Part shown: positions 1 to 12,619 of the stretch, piece by piece
Layout: each line of letters opens with the position of its first letter
How positions within the stretch are numbered: position 1 is the stretch's first letter
Origin: Auanema rhodensis
Taxonomy: Eukaryota > Nematoda > Chromadorea > Rhabditida > Rhabditidae
Length of the DNA: 64,000 bases
Assembly: GCA_964057225.1 (NCBI GenBank)
Contig: OZ059896.1
Coordinates: 4,774,001 to 4,838,000 of the forward strand
Direction: 5' to 3'
Translations under genes and position numbers: made by a program
Notes under the pieces: generated by a model
The model's input: only the letters and a program-made list of their open reading frames with translations
Database searches by the model: none
Told to the model about the DNA's origin: nothing

Positions 1-5
1 AGTGT

Positions 6-33
6 ATGTTGAGTTTCCATGTACACTCAACAT
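6..33 (+). other. Dyad (stem-loop) in the 351-bp monomer
   Basis: atgttgagt (6-14) and actcaacat (25-33) are perfect 9-bp complements around a 10-base loop. The full stem is present in subtypes reading caacattgc; it shortens to 8 or fewer pairs in caacaatgc and to about 5 in the caaaattgc variants typical of domain B. A second dyad per monomer is atatcagttgatat (6-bp arms, 2-bp centre). No function is shown. Confidence 0.6.
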
Positions 34-740
34 TGCTTCCAAAAACATTTTGACAAACATTTTCCCGAAAAATTTCAGAATAAATTTACAAAAAGTAGAT
101 GTTTTTAGATTCCTTTTTTCAAGACAAAGACGATGGACATTGTCATTCAACAAAAAAATTAATTCTTCACGGTGAAAATCGAGGATATAAGTGTGAACCT
201 ATATCAGTTGATATCTCGGTGCATTTTCAAGCTAGCGCAAATCTGATAACACAGATCGACGCAGCTTAAAAATCCGCATCGAATGCACTATACTACATGG
301 AGAAACGCTCAATACAAAAATTAGTTATGATCGTTTGAAAAATGATGCATTAGTGTATGTTGAGTTTCCATGTACACTCAAAATTGCTTCCAAAAACATT
401 TTGACAAAAATTTTTTCGAAAAATTTGAAAATAATTTAGCAAAAAGTAGATGTTTTTAGATTCCTTTTTTCAAGACAAAGACGATGGACATTGTTATTCA
501 ACAAAAAAATTAATTCTTCACGGTGAAAATCGAGGATATAAGTGTGAACCTATATCAGTTGATATCTCGGTGCATTTTCAAGCTAGCGCAAATCTGATAA
601 CACAGATCGACGCAGCTTAAAAATCCGCATCGAATGCACTATACTACATGGAGAAACGCTCAATACAAAAATTAGTTATGATCGTTTGAAAAATGATGCA
701 TTAGTGTATGTTGAGTTTCCATGTACACTCAACAATGCTT

Positions 741-822
741 CCAAAAACATTTTGACAAAAATTTTCCCGAAAAATTTCAAAATAATTTCACAAAAAGTAG
801 ATGTTTTTAGATTCCTTTTTTC
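741..822 (+). other. Phased A/T tracts in the 351-bp monomer
   Basis: Eight runs of A or T of 4-6 bases occur within 82 bp, most with centres 10-12.5 bp apart. This is close to the helical repeat, as expected for intrinsically curved DNA. The pattern is present in nearly every monomer. Curvature is inferred, not measured; phased A-tracts are common in insect satellites. Confidence 0.5.
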
Positions 823-2791
823 AAGACAAAGACGATGGACATTGTTATTCAACAAAAAAATTAATTCTTCACGGTGAAAATCGAGGATATAAGTGTGAAC
901 CTATATCAGTTGATATCTCGGTGCATTTTCAAGCTAGCGCAAATCTGATAACACAGATCGACGCAGCTTAAAAATCCGCATCGAATGCACTATACTACAT
1001 GGAGAAACGCTCAATACAAAAATTAGTTATGATCGTTTGAAAAATGATGCATTAGTGTATGTTGAGTTTCCATGTACACTCAACAATGCTTCCAGAAACA
1101 TTTTGACAAAAATTTTCCCGAAAAATTTCAAAATAATTTCACAAAAAGTAGATGTTTTTAGATTCCTTTTTTCAAGACAAAGACGATGGACATTGTTATT
1201 CAACAAAAAAATTAATTCTTCACGGTGAAAATCGAGGATATAAGTGTGAACCTATATCAGTTGATATCTCGGTGCATTTTCAAGCTAGCGCAAATCTGAT
1301 AACACAGATCGACGCAGCTTAAAAATCCGCATCGAATGCACTATACTACATGGAGAAACGCTCAATACAAAAATTAGTTATGATCGTTTGAAAAATGATG
1401 CATTAGTGTATGTTGAGTTTCCATGTACACTCAACAATGCTTCCAAAAACATTTTGACAAAAATTTTCCCGAAAAATTTCAAAATAATTTCACAAAAAGT
1501 AGATGTTTTTAGATTCCTTTTTTCAAGACAAAGACGATGGACATTGTTATTCAACAAAAAAATTAATTCTTCACGGTGAAAATCGAGGATATAAGTGTGA
1601 ACCTATATCAGTTGATATCTCGGTGCATTTTCAAGCTAGCGCAAATCTGATAACACAGATCGACGCAGCTTAAAAATCCGCATCGAATGCACTATACTAC
1701 ATGGAGAAACGCTCAATACAAAAATTAGTTATGATCGTTTGAAAAATGATGCATTAGTGTATGTTGAGTTTCCATGTACACTCAACATTGCTTCCAAAAA
1801 CATTTTGACAAACATTTTCCCGAAAAATTTCAGAATAAATTTACAAAAAGTAGATGTTTTTAGATTCCTTTTTTCAAGACAAAGACGATGGACATTGTCA
1901 TTCAACAAAAAAATTAATTCTTCACGGTGAAAATCGAGGATATAAGTGTGAACCTATATCAGTTGATATCTCGGTGCATTTTCAAGCTAGCGCAAATCTG
2001 ATAACACAGATCGACGCAGCTTAAAAATCCGCATCGAATGCACTATACTACATGGAGAAACGCTCAATACAAAAATTAGTTATGATCGTTTGAAAAATGA
2101 TGCATTAGTGTATGTTGAGTTTCCATGTACACTCAAAATTGCTTCCAAAAACATTTTGACAAAAATTTTTTCGAAAAATTTGAAAATAATTTAGCAAAAA
2201 GTAGATGTTTTTAGATTCCTTTTTTCAAGACAAAGACGATGGACATTGTTATTCAACAAAAAAATTAATTCTTCACGGTGAAAATCGAGGATATAAGTGT
2301 GAACCTATATCAGTTGATATCTCGGTGCATTTTCAAGCTAGCGCAAATCTGATAACACAGATCGACGCAGCTTAAAAATCCGCATCGAATGCACTATACT
2401 ACATGGAGAAACGCTCAATACAAAAATTAGTTATGATCGTTTGAAAAATGATGCATTAGTGTATGTTGAGTTTCCATGTACACTCAACAATGCTTCCAAA
2501 AACATTTTGACAAAAATTTTCCCGAAAAATTTCAAAATAATTTCACAAAAAGTAGATGTTTTTAGATTCCTTTTTTCAAGACAAAGACGATGGACATTGT
2601 TATTCAACAAAAAAATTAATTCTTCACGGTGAAAATCGAGGATATAAGTGTGAACCTATATCAGTTGATATCTCGGTGCATTTTCAAGCTAGCGCAAATC
2701 TGATAACACAGATCGACGCAGCTTAAAAATCCGCATCGAATGCACTATACTACATGGAGAAACGCTCAATACAAAAATTAGTTATGATCGT

Positions 2792-5700
2792 TTGAAAAAT
2801 GATGCATTAGTGTATGTTGAGTTTCCATGTACACTCAACATTGCTTCCAAAAACATTTTGACAAAAATTTTCCCGAAAAATTTCAAAATAATTTCACAAA
2901 AAGTAGATGTTTTTAGATTCCTTTTTTCAAGACAAAGACGATGGACAATGTTATTCAACGAAAAAATTAAATCTTCAGGGTGAAAATCGAGGATATAAGT
3001 GTGAACTTATATCAGTTGATATCTCGGTTCATTTTTAAGTTAGCGCAAATCTGATAACACAGATCGACGCAGCTTAAAAATCCGCATCGAATGCACTATA
3101 CTACATGGAGAAACGCTCAATACAAAAATTAGTTATGATCGTTTGAAAAATGATGCATTAGTGTATGTTGAGTTTCCATGTACACTCAAAATTGCTTCCA
3201 AAAACATTTTGACAAAAATTTTTTCGAAAAATTTGAAAATAATTTAGCAAAAAGTAGATGTTTTTAGATTCCTTTTTTCAAGACAAAGACGATGGACATT
3301 GTTATTCAACAAAAAAATTAATTCTTCACGGTGAAAATCGAGGATATAAGTGTGAACCTATATCAGTTGATATCTCGGTGCATTTTCAAGCTAGCGCAAA
3401 TCTGATAACACAGATCGACGCAGCTTAAAAATCCGCATCGAATGCACTATACTACATGGAGAAACGCTCAATACAAAAATTAGTTATGATCGTTTGAAAA
3501 ATGATGCATTAGTGTATGTTGAGTTTCCATGTACACTCAACAATGCTTCCAAAAACATTTTGACAAAAATTTTCCCGAAAAATTTCAAAATAATTTCACA
3601 AAAAGTAGATGTTTTTAGATTCCTTTTTTCAAGACAAAGACGATGGACATTGTTATTCAACAAAAAAATTAATTCTTCACGGTGAAAATCGAGGATATAA
3701 GTGTGAACCTATATCAGTTGATATCTCGGTGCATTTTCAAGCTAGCGCAAATCTGATAACACAGATCGACGCAGCTTAAAAATCCGCATCGAATGCACTA
3801 TACTACATGGAGAAACGCTCAATACAAAAATTAGTTATGATCGTTTGAAAAATGATGCATTAGTGTATGTTGAGTTTCCATGTACACTCAACAATGCTTC
3901 CAAAAACATTTTGACAAAAATTTTCCCGAAAAATTTCAAAATAATTTCACAAAAAGTAGATGTTTTTAGATTCCTTTTTTCAAGACAAAGACGATGGACA
4001 TTGTTATTCAACAAAAAAATTAATTCTTCACGGTGAAAATCGAGGATATAAGTGTGAACCTATATCAGTTGATATCTCGGTGCATTTTCAAGCTAGCGCA
4101 AATCTGATAACACAGATCGACGCAGCTTAAAAATCCGCATCGAATGCACTATACTACATGGAGAAACGCTCAATACAAAAATTAGTTATGATCGTTTGAA
4201 AAATGATGCATTAGTGTATGTTGAGTTTCCATGTACACTCAACAATGCTTCCAAAAACATTTTGACAAAAATTTTCCCGAAAAATTTCAAAATAATTTCA
4301 CAAAAAGTAGATGTTTTTAGATTCCTTTTTTCAAGACAAAGACGATGGACATTGTTATTCAACAAAAAAATTAATTCTTCACGGTGAAAATCGAGGATAT
4401 AAGTGTGAACCTATATCAGTTGATATCTCGGTGCATTTTCAAGCTAGCGCAAATCTGATAACACAGATCGACGCAGCTTAAAAATCCGCATCGAATGCAC
4501 TATACTACATGGAGAAACGCTCAATACAAAAATTAGTTATGATCGTTTGAAAAATGATGCATTAGTGTATGTTGAGTTTCCATGTACACTCAACATTGCT
4601 TCCAAAAACATTTTGACAAAAATTTTCCCGAAAAATTTCAAAATAATTTCACAAAAAGTAGATGTTTTTAGATTCCTTTTTTCAAGACAAAGACGATGGA
4701 CAATGTTATTCAACGAAAAAATTAAATCTTCAGGGTGAAAATCGAGGATATAAGTGTGAACTTATATCAGTTGATATCTCGGTTCATTTTTAAGTTAGCG
4801 CAAATCTGATAACACAGATCGACGCAGCTTAAAAATCCGCATCGAATGCACTATACTACATGGAGAAACGCTCAATACAAAAATTAGTTATGATCGTTTG
4901 AAAAATGATGCATTAGTGTATGTTGAGTTTCCATGTACACTCAAAATTGCTTCCAAAAACATTTTGACAAAAATTTTTTCGAAAAATTTGAAAATAATTT
5001 AGCAAAAAGTAGATGTTTTTAGATTCCTTTTTTCAAGACAAAGACGATGGACATTGTTATTCAACAAAAAAATTAATTCTTCACGGTGAAAATCGAGGAT
5101 ATAAGTGTGAACCTATATCAGTTGATATCTCGGTGCATTTTCAAGCTAGCGCAAATCTGATAACACAGATCGACGCAGCTTAAAAATCCGCATCGAATGC
5201 ACTATACTACATGGAGAAACGCTCAATACAAAAATTAGTTATGATCGTTTGAAAAATGATGCATTAGTGTATGTTGAGTTTCCATGTACACTCAACAATG
5301 CTTCCAAAAACATTTTGACAAAAATTTTCCCGAAAAATTTCAAAATAATTTCACAAAAAGTAGATGTTTTTAGATTCCTTTTTTCAAGACAAAGACGATG
5401 GACATTGTTATTCAACAAAAAAATTAATTCTTCACGGTGAAAATCGAGGATATAAGTGTGAACCTATATCAGTTGATATCTCGGTGCATTTTCAAGCTAG
5501 CGCAAATCTGATAACACAGATCGACGCAGCTTAAAAATCCGCATCGAATGCACTATACTACATGGAGAAACGCTCAATACAAAAATTAGTTATGATCGTT
5601 TGAAAAATGATGCATTAGTGTATGTTGAGTTTCCATGTACACTCAACAATGCTTCCAAAAACATTTTGACAAAAATTTTCCCGAAAAATTTCAAAATAAT

Positions 5701-6301
5701 TTCACAAAAAGTAGATGTTTTTAGATTCCTTTTTTCAAGACAAAGACGATGGACATTGTTATTCAACAAAAAAATTAATTCTTCACGGTGAAAATCGAGG
5801 ATATAAGTGTGAACCTATATCAGTTGATATCTCGGTGCATTTTCAAGCTAGCGCAAATCTGATAACACAGATCGACGCAGCTTAAAAATCCGCATCGAAT
5901 GCACTATACTACATGGAGAAACGCTCAATACAAAAATTAGTTATGATCGTTTGAAAAATGATGCATTAGTGTATGTTGAGTTTCCATGTACACTCAACAA
6001 TGCTTCCAAAAACATTTTGACAAAAATTTTCCCGAAAAATTTCAAAATAATTTCACAAAAAGTAGATGTTTTTAGATTCCTTTTTTCAAGACAAAGACGA
6101 TGGACATTGTTATTCAACAAAAAAATTAATTCTTCACGGTGAAAATCGAGGATATAAGTGTGAACCTATATCAGTTGATATCTCGGTGCATTTTCAAGCT
6201 AGCGCAAATCTGATAACACAGATCGACGCAGCTTAAAAATCCGCATCGAATGCACTATACTACATGGAGAAACGCTCAATACAAAAATTAGTTATGATCG
6301 T
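2792..6301 (+). repeat. Five-monomer duplication (2 x 1,755 bp)
   Basis: The subtype order A4, hybrid, A1, A1, A1 beginning at 2792 is repeated from 4547. Both A4 monomers share gtgaacttatatcag followed by ggttcatttttaagttagc, a combination not seen in the later A4 copies at 7355, 8408, 9110 and 11567, which read gtgaacctatatcag. The spacing is exactly 5 x 351 bp. Confidence 0.75.
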
Positions 6302-7354
6302 TTGAAAAATGATGCATTAGTGTATGTTGAGTTTCCATGTACACTCAACAATGCTTCCAAAAACATTTTGACAAAAATTTTCCCGAAAAATTTCAAAATA
6401 ATTTCACAAAAAGTAGATGTTTTTAGATTCCTTTTTTCAAGACAAAGACGATGGACATTGTTATTCAACAAAAAAATTAATTCTTCACGGTGAAAATCGA
6501 GGATATAAGTGTGAACCTATATCAGTTGATATCTCGGTGCATTTTCAAGCTAGCGCAAATCTGATAACACAGATCGACGCAGCTTAAAAATCCGCATCGA
6601 ATGCACTATACTACATGGAGAAACGCTCAATACAAAAATTAGTTATGATCGTTTGAAAAATGATGCATTAGTGTATGTTGAGTTTCCATGTACACTCAAC
6701 AATGCTTCCAAAAACATTTTGACAAAAATTTTCCCGAAAAATTTCAAAATAATTTCACAAAAAGTAGATGTTTTTAGATTCCTTTTTTCAAGACAAAGAC
6801 GATGGACATTGTTATTCAACAAAAAAATTAATTCTTCACGGTGAAAATCGAGGATATAAGTGTGAACCTATATCAGTTGATATCTCGGTGCATTTTCAAG
6901 CTAGCGCAAATCTGATAACACAGATCGACGCAGCTTAAAAATCCGCATCGAATGCACTATACTACATGGAGAAACGCTCAATACAAAAATTAGTTATGAT
7001 CGTTTGAAAAATGATGCATTAGTGTATGTTGAGTTTCCATGTACACTCAACAATGCTTCCAAAAACATTTTGACAAAAATTTTCCCGAAAAATTTCAAAA
7101 TAATTTCACAAAAAGTAGATGTTTTTAGATTCCTTTTTTCAAGACAAAGACGATGGACATTGTTATTCAACAAAAAAATTAATTCTTCACGGTGAAAATC
7201 GAGGATATAAGTGTGAACCTATATCAGTTGATATCTCGGTGCATTTTCAAGCTAGCGCAAATCTGATAACACAGATCGACGCAGCTTAAAAATCCGCATC
7301 GAATGCACTATACTACATGGAGAAACGCTCAATACAAAAATTAGTTATGATCGT

Positions 7355-9811
7355 TTGAAAAATGATGCATTAGTGTATGTTGAGTTTCCATGTACACTCA
7401 ACATTGCTTCCAAAAACATTTTGACAAAAATTTTCCCGAAAAATTTCAAAATAATTTCACAAAAAGTAGATGTTTTTAGATTCCTTTTTTCAAGACAAAG
7501 ACGATGGACAATGTTATTCAACGAAAAAATTAAATCTTCAGGGTGAAAATCGAGGATATAAGTGTGAACCTATATCAGTTGATATCTCGGTTCATTTTTA
7601 AGTTAGCGCAAATCTGATAACACAGATCGACGCAGCTTAAAAATCCGCATCGAATGTACTATACTACATTAAGAAACGCTCAATACAAAAATTAGTTATG
7701 ATTGTTTGAAAAATGATGCATTAGTGTATGTTGAGTTTCCATGTACACTCAACATTGCTTCCAAAAACATTTTGACAAACATTTTCCCGAAAAATTTCAG
7801 AATAAATTTACAAAAAGTAGATGTTTTTAGATTCCTTTTTTCAAGACAAAGACGATGGACATTGTCATTCAACAAAAAAATTAATTCTTCACGGTGAAAA
7901 TCGAGGATATAAGTGTGAACCTATATCAGTTGATATCTCGGTGCATTTTCAAGCTAGCGCAAATCTGATAACACAGATCGACGCAGCTTAAAAATCCGCA
8001 TCGAATGCACTATACTACATGGAGAAACGCTCAATACAAAAATTAGTTATGATCGTTTGAAAAATGATGCATTAGTGTATGTTGAGTTTCCATGTACACT
8101 CAACAATGCTTCCAAAAACATTTTGACAAAAATTTTCCCGAAAAATTTCAAAATAATTTCACAAAAAGTAGATGTTTTTAGATTCCTTTTTTCAAGACAA
8201 AGACGATGGACATTGTTATTCAACAAAAAAATTAATTCTTCACGGTGAAAATCGAGGATATAAGTGTGAACCTATATCAGTTGATATCTCGGTGCATTTT
8301 CAAGCTAGCGCAAATCTGATAACACAGATCGACCCAGCTTAAAAATCCGCATCGAATGCACTATACTACATGGAGAAACGCTCAATACAAAAATTAGTTA
8401 TGATCGTTTGAAAAATGATGCATTAGTGTATGTTGAGTTTCCATGTACACTCAACATTGCTTCCAAAAACATTTTGACAAAAATTTTCCCGAAAAATTTC
8501 AAAATAATTTCACAAAAAGTAGATGTTTTTAGATTCCTTTTTTCAAGACAAAGACGATGGACAATGTTATTCAACGAAAAAATTAAATCTTCAGGGTGAA
8601 AATCGAGGATATAAGTGTGAACCTATATCAGTTGATATCTCGGTTCATTTTTAAGTTAGCGCAAATCTGATAACACAGATCGACGCAGCTTAAAAATCCG
8701 CATCGAATGTACTATACTACATTAAGAAACGCTCAATACAAAAATTAGTTATGATTGTTTGAAAAATGATGCATTAGTGTATGTTGAGTTTCCATGTACA
8801 CTCAACATTGCTTCCAAAAACATTTTGACAAACATTTTCCCGAAAAATTTCAGAATAAATTTACAAAAAGTAGATGTTTTTAGATTCCTTTTTTCAAGAC
8901 AAAGACGATGGACATTGTCATTCAACAAAAAAATTAATTCTTCACGGTGAAAATCGAGGATATAAGTGTGAACCTATATCAGTTGATATCTCGGTGCATT
9001 TTCAAGCTAGCGCAAATCTGATAACACAGATCGACGCAGCTTAAAAATCCGCATCGAATGCACTATACTACATGGAGAAACGCTCAATACAAAAATTAGT
9101 TATGATCGTTTGAAAAATGATGCATTAGTGTATGTTGAGTTTCCATGTACACTCAACAATGCTTCCAAAAACATTTTGACAAAAATTTTCCCGAAAAATT
9201 TCAAAATAATTTCACAAAAAGTAGATGTTTTTAGATTCCTTTTTTCAAGACAAAGACGATGGACAATGTTATTCAACGAAAAAATTAAATCTTCAGGGTG
9301 AAAATCGAGGATATAAGTGTGAACCTATATCAGTTGATATCTCGGTTCATTTTTAAGTTAGCGCAAATCTGATAACACAGATCGACGCAGCTTAAAAAGC
9401 CGCATCGAATGTACTATACTACATTAAGAAACGCTCAATACAAAAATTAGTTATGATTGTTTGAAAAATGATGCATTAGTGTATGTTGAGTTTCCATGTA
9501 CACTCAACATTGCTTCCAAAAACATTTTGACAAACATTTTCCCGAAAAATTTCAGAATAAATTTACAAAAAGTAGATGTTTTTAGATTCCTTTTTTCAAG
9601 ACAAAGACGATGGACATTGTCATTCAACAAAAAAATTAATTCTTCACGGTGAAAATCGAGGATATAAGTGTGAACCTATATCAGTTGATATCTCGGTGCA
9701 TTTTCAAGCTAGCGCAAATCTGATAACACAGATCGACGCAGCTTAAAAATCCGCATCGAATGCACTATACTACATGGAGAAACGCTCAATACAAAAATTA
9801 GTTATGATCGT
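7355..9811 (+). repeat. A4-A3 paired-monomer block
   Basis: A4 monomers at 7355, 8408 and 9110 are each followed by an A3 monomer (7706, 8759, 9461). The first two pairs are 1,053 bp apart (three monomers) and the last two 702 bp apart. The monomer at 9110 has an A1-like start (caacaatgc) and an A4-like end (caatgttattcaacg), so it is a chimera that deleted one monomer from the three-monomer unit. The pair recurs at 11567/11918 and 15428/15779. These pairs share the flank gtactatactacattaag and gattgtttg. Confidence 0.7.
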
Positions 9812-12619
9812 TTGAAAAATGATGCATTAGTGTATGTTGAGTTTCCATGTACACTCAAAATTGCTTCCAAAAACATTTTGACAAAAATTTTTTCGAAAAA
9901 TTTGAAAATAATTTAGCAAAAAGTAGATGTTTTTAGATTCCTTTTTTCAAGACAAAGACGATGGACATTGTTATTCAACAAAAAAATTAATTCTTCACGG
10001 TGAAAATCGAGGATATAAGTGTGAACCTATATCAGTTGATATCTCGGTGCATTTTCAAGCTAGCGCAAATCTGATAACACAGATCGACGCAGCTTAAAAA
10101 TCCGCATCGAATGCACTATACTACATGGAGAAACGCTCAATACAAAAATTAGTTATGATCGTTTGAAAAATGATGCATTAGTGTATGTTGAGTTTCCATG
10201 TACACTCAAAATTGCTTCCAAAAACATTTTGACAAAAATTTTTTCGAAAAATTTGAAAATAATTTAGCAAAAAGTAGATGTTTTTAGATTCCTTTTTTCA
10301 AGACAAAGACGATGGACATTGTTATTCAACAAAAAAATTAATTCTTCACGGTGAAAATCGAGGATATAAGTGTGAACCTATATCAGTTGATATCTCGGTT
10401 CATTTTCAAGCTAGCGCAAATCTGATAACACAGATCGACGCAGCTTAAAAATCCGCATCGAATGCACTATACTACATGGAGAAACGCTCAATACAAAAAT
10501 TAGTTATGATTGTTTGAAAAATGATGCATTAGTGTATGTTGAGTTTCCATGTACACTCAACAATGCTTCCAAAAACATTTTGACAAAAATTTTCCCGAAA
10601 AATTTCAAAATAATTTCACAAAAAGTAGATGTTTTTAGATTCCTTTTTTCAAGACAAAGACGATGGACATTGTTATTCAACAAAAAAATTAATTCTTCAC
10701 GGTGAAAATCGAGGATATAAGTGTGAACCTATATCAGTTGATATCTCGGTGCATTTTCAAGCTAGCGCAAATCTGATAACACAGATCGACGCAGCTTAAA
10801 AATCCGCATCGAATGCACTATACTACATGGAGAAACGCTCAATACAAAAATTAGTTATGATCGTTTGAAAAATGATGCATTAGTGTATGTTGAGTTTCCA
10901 TGTACACTCAACATTGCTTCCAAAAACATTTTGACAAAAATTTTCCCGAAAAATTTCAAAATAATTTCACAAAAAGTAGATGTTTTTAGATTCCTTTTTT
11001 CAAGACAAAGACGATGGACATTGTTATTCAACAAAAAAATTAATTCTTCACGGTGAAAATCGAGGATATAAGTGTGAACATATATCAGTTGATATCTCGG
11101 TGCATTTTCAAGCTAGCGCAAATCTGATAACACAGATCGACGCAGCTTAAAAATCCGCATCGAATGCACTATACTACATGGAGAAACGCTCAATACAAAA
11201 ATTAGTTATGATCGTTTGAAAAATGATGCATTAGTGTATGTTGAGTTTCCATGTACACTCAACAATGCTTCCAAAAACATTTTGACAAAAATTTTCCCGA
11301 AAAATTTCAAAATAATTTCACAAAAAGTAGATGTTTTTAGATTCCTTTTTTCAAGACAAAGACGATGGACATTGTTATTCAACAAAAAAATTAATTCTTC
11401 ACGGTGAAAATCGAGGATATAAGTGTGAACCTATATCAGTTGATATCTCGGTGCATTTTCAAGCTAGCGCAAATCTGATAACACAGATCGACGCAGCTTA
11501 AAAATCCGCATCGAATGCACTATACTACATGGAGAAACGCTCAATACAAAAATTAGTTATGATCGTTTGAAAAATGATGCATTAGTGTATGTTGAGTTTC
11601 CATGTACACTCAACATTGCTTCCAAAAACATTTTGACAAAAATTTTCCCGAAAAATTTCAAAATAATTTCACAAAAAGTAGATGTTTTTAGATTCCTTTT
11701 TTCAAGACAAAGACGATGGACAATGTTATTCAATGAAAAAATTAAATCTTCAGGGTGAAAATCGAGGATATAAGTGTGAACCTATATCAGTTGATATCTC
11801 GGTTCATTTTTAAGTTAGCGCAAATCTGATAACACAGATCGACGCAGCTTAAAAATCCGCATCGAATGTACTATACTACATTAAGAAACGCTCAATACAA
11901 AAATTAGTTATGATTGTTTGAAAAATGATGCATTAGTGTATGTTGAGTTTCCATGTACACTCAACATTGCTTCCAAAAACATTTTGACAAACATTTTCCC
12001 GAAAAATTTCAGAATAAATTTACAAAAAGTAGATGTTTTTAGATTCCTTTTTTCAAGACAAAGACGATGGACATTGTCATTCAACAAAAAAATTAATTCT
12101 TCACGGTGAAAATCGAGGATATAAGTGTGAACCTATATCAGTTGATATCTCGGTGCATTTTCAAGCTAGCGCAAATCTGATAACACAGATCGACGCAGCT
12201 TAAAAATCCGCATCGAATGCACTATACTACATGGAGAAACGCTCAATACAAAAATTAGTTATGATCGTTTGAAAAATGATGCATTAGTGTATGTTGAGTT
12301 TCCATGTACACTCAAAATTGCTTCCAAAAACATTTTGACAAAAATTTTTTCGAAAAATTTGAAAATAATTTAGCAAAAAGTAGATGTTTTTAGATTCCTT
12401 TTTTCAAGACAAAGACGATGGACATTGTTATTCAACAAAAAAATTAATTCTTCACGGTGAAAATCGAGGATATAAGTGTGAACCTATATCAGTTGATATC
12501 TCGGTGCATTTTCAAGCTAGCGCAAATCTGATAACACAGATCGACGCAGCTTAAAAATCCGCATCGAATGCACTATACTACATGGAGAAACGCTCAATAC
12601 AAAAATTAGTTATGATCGT

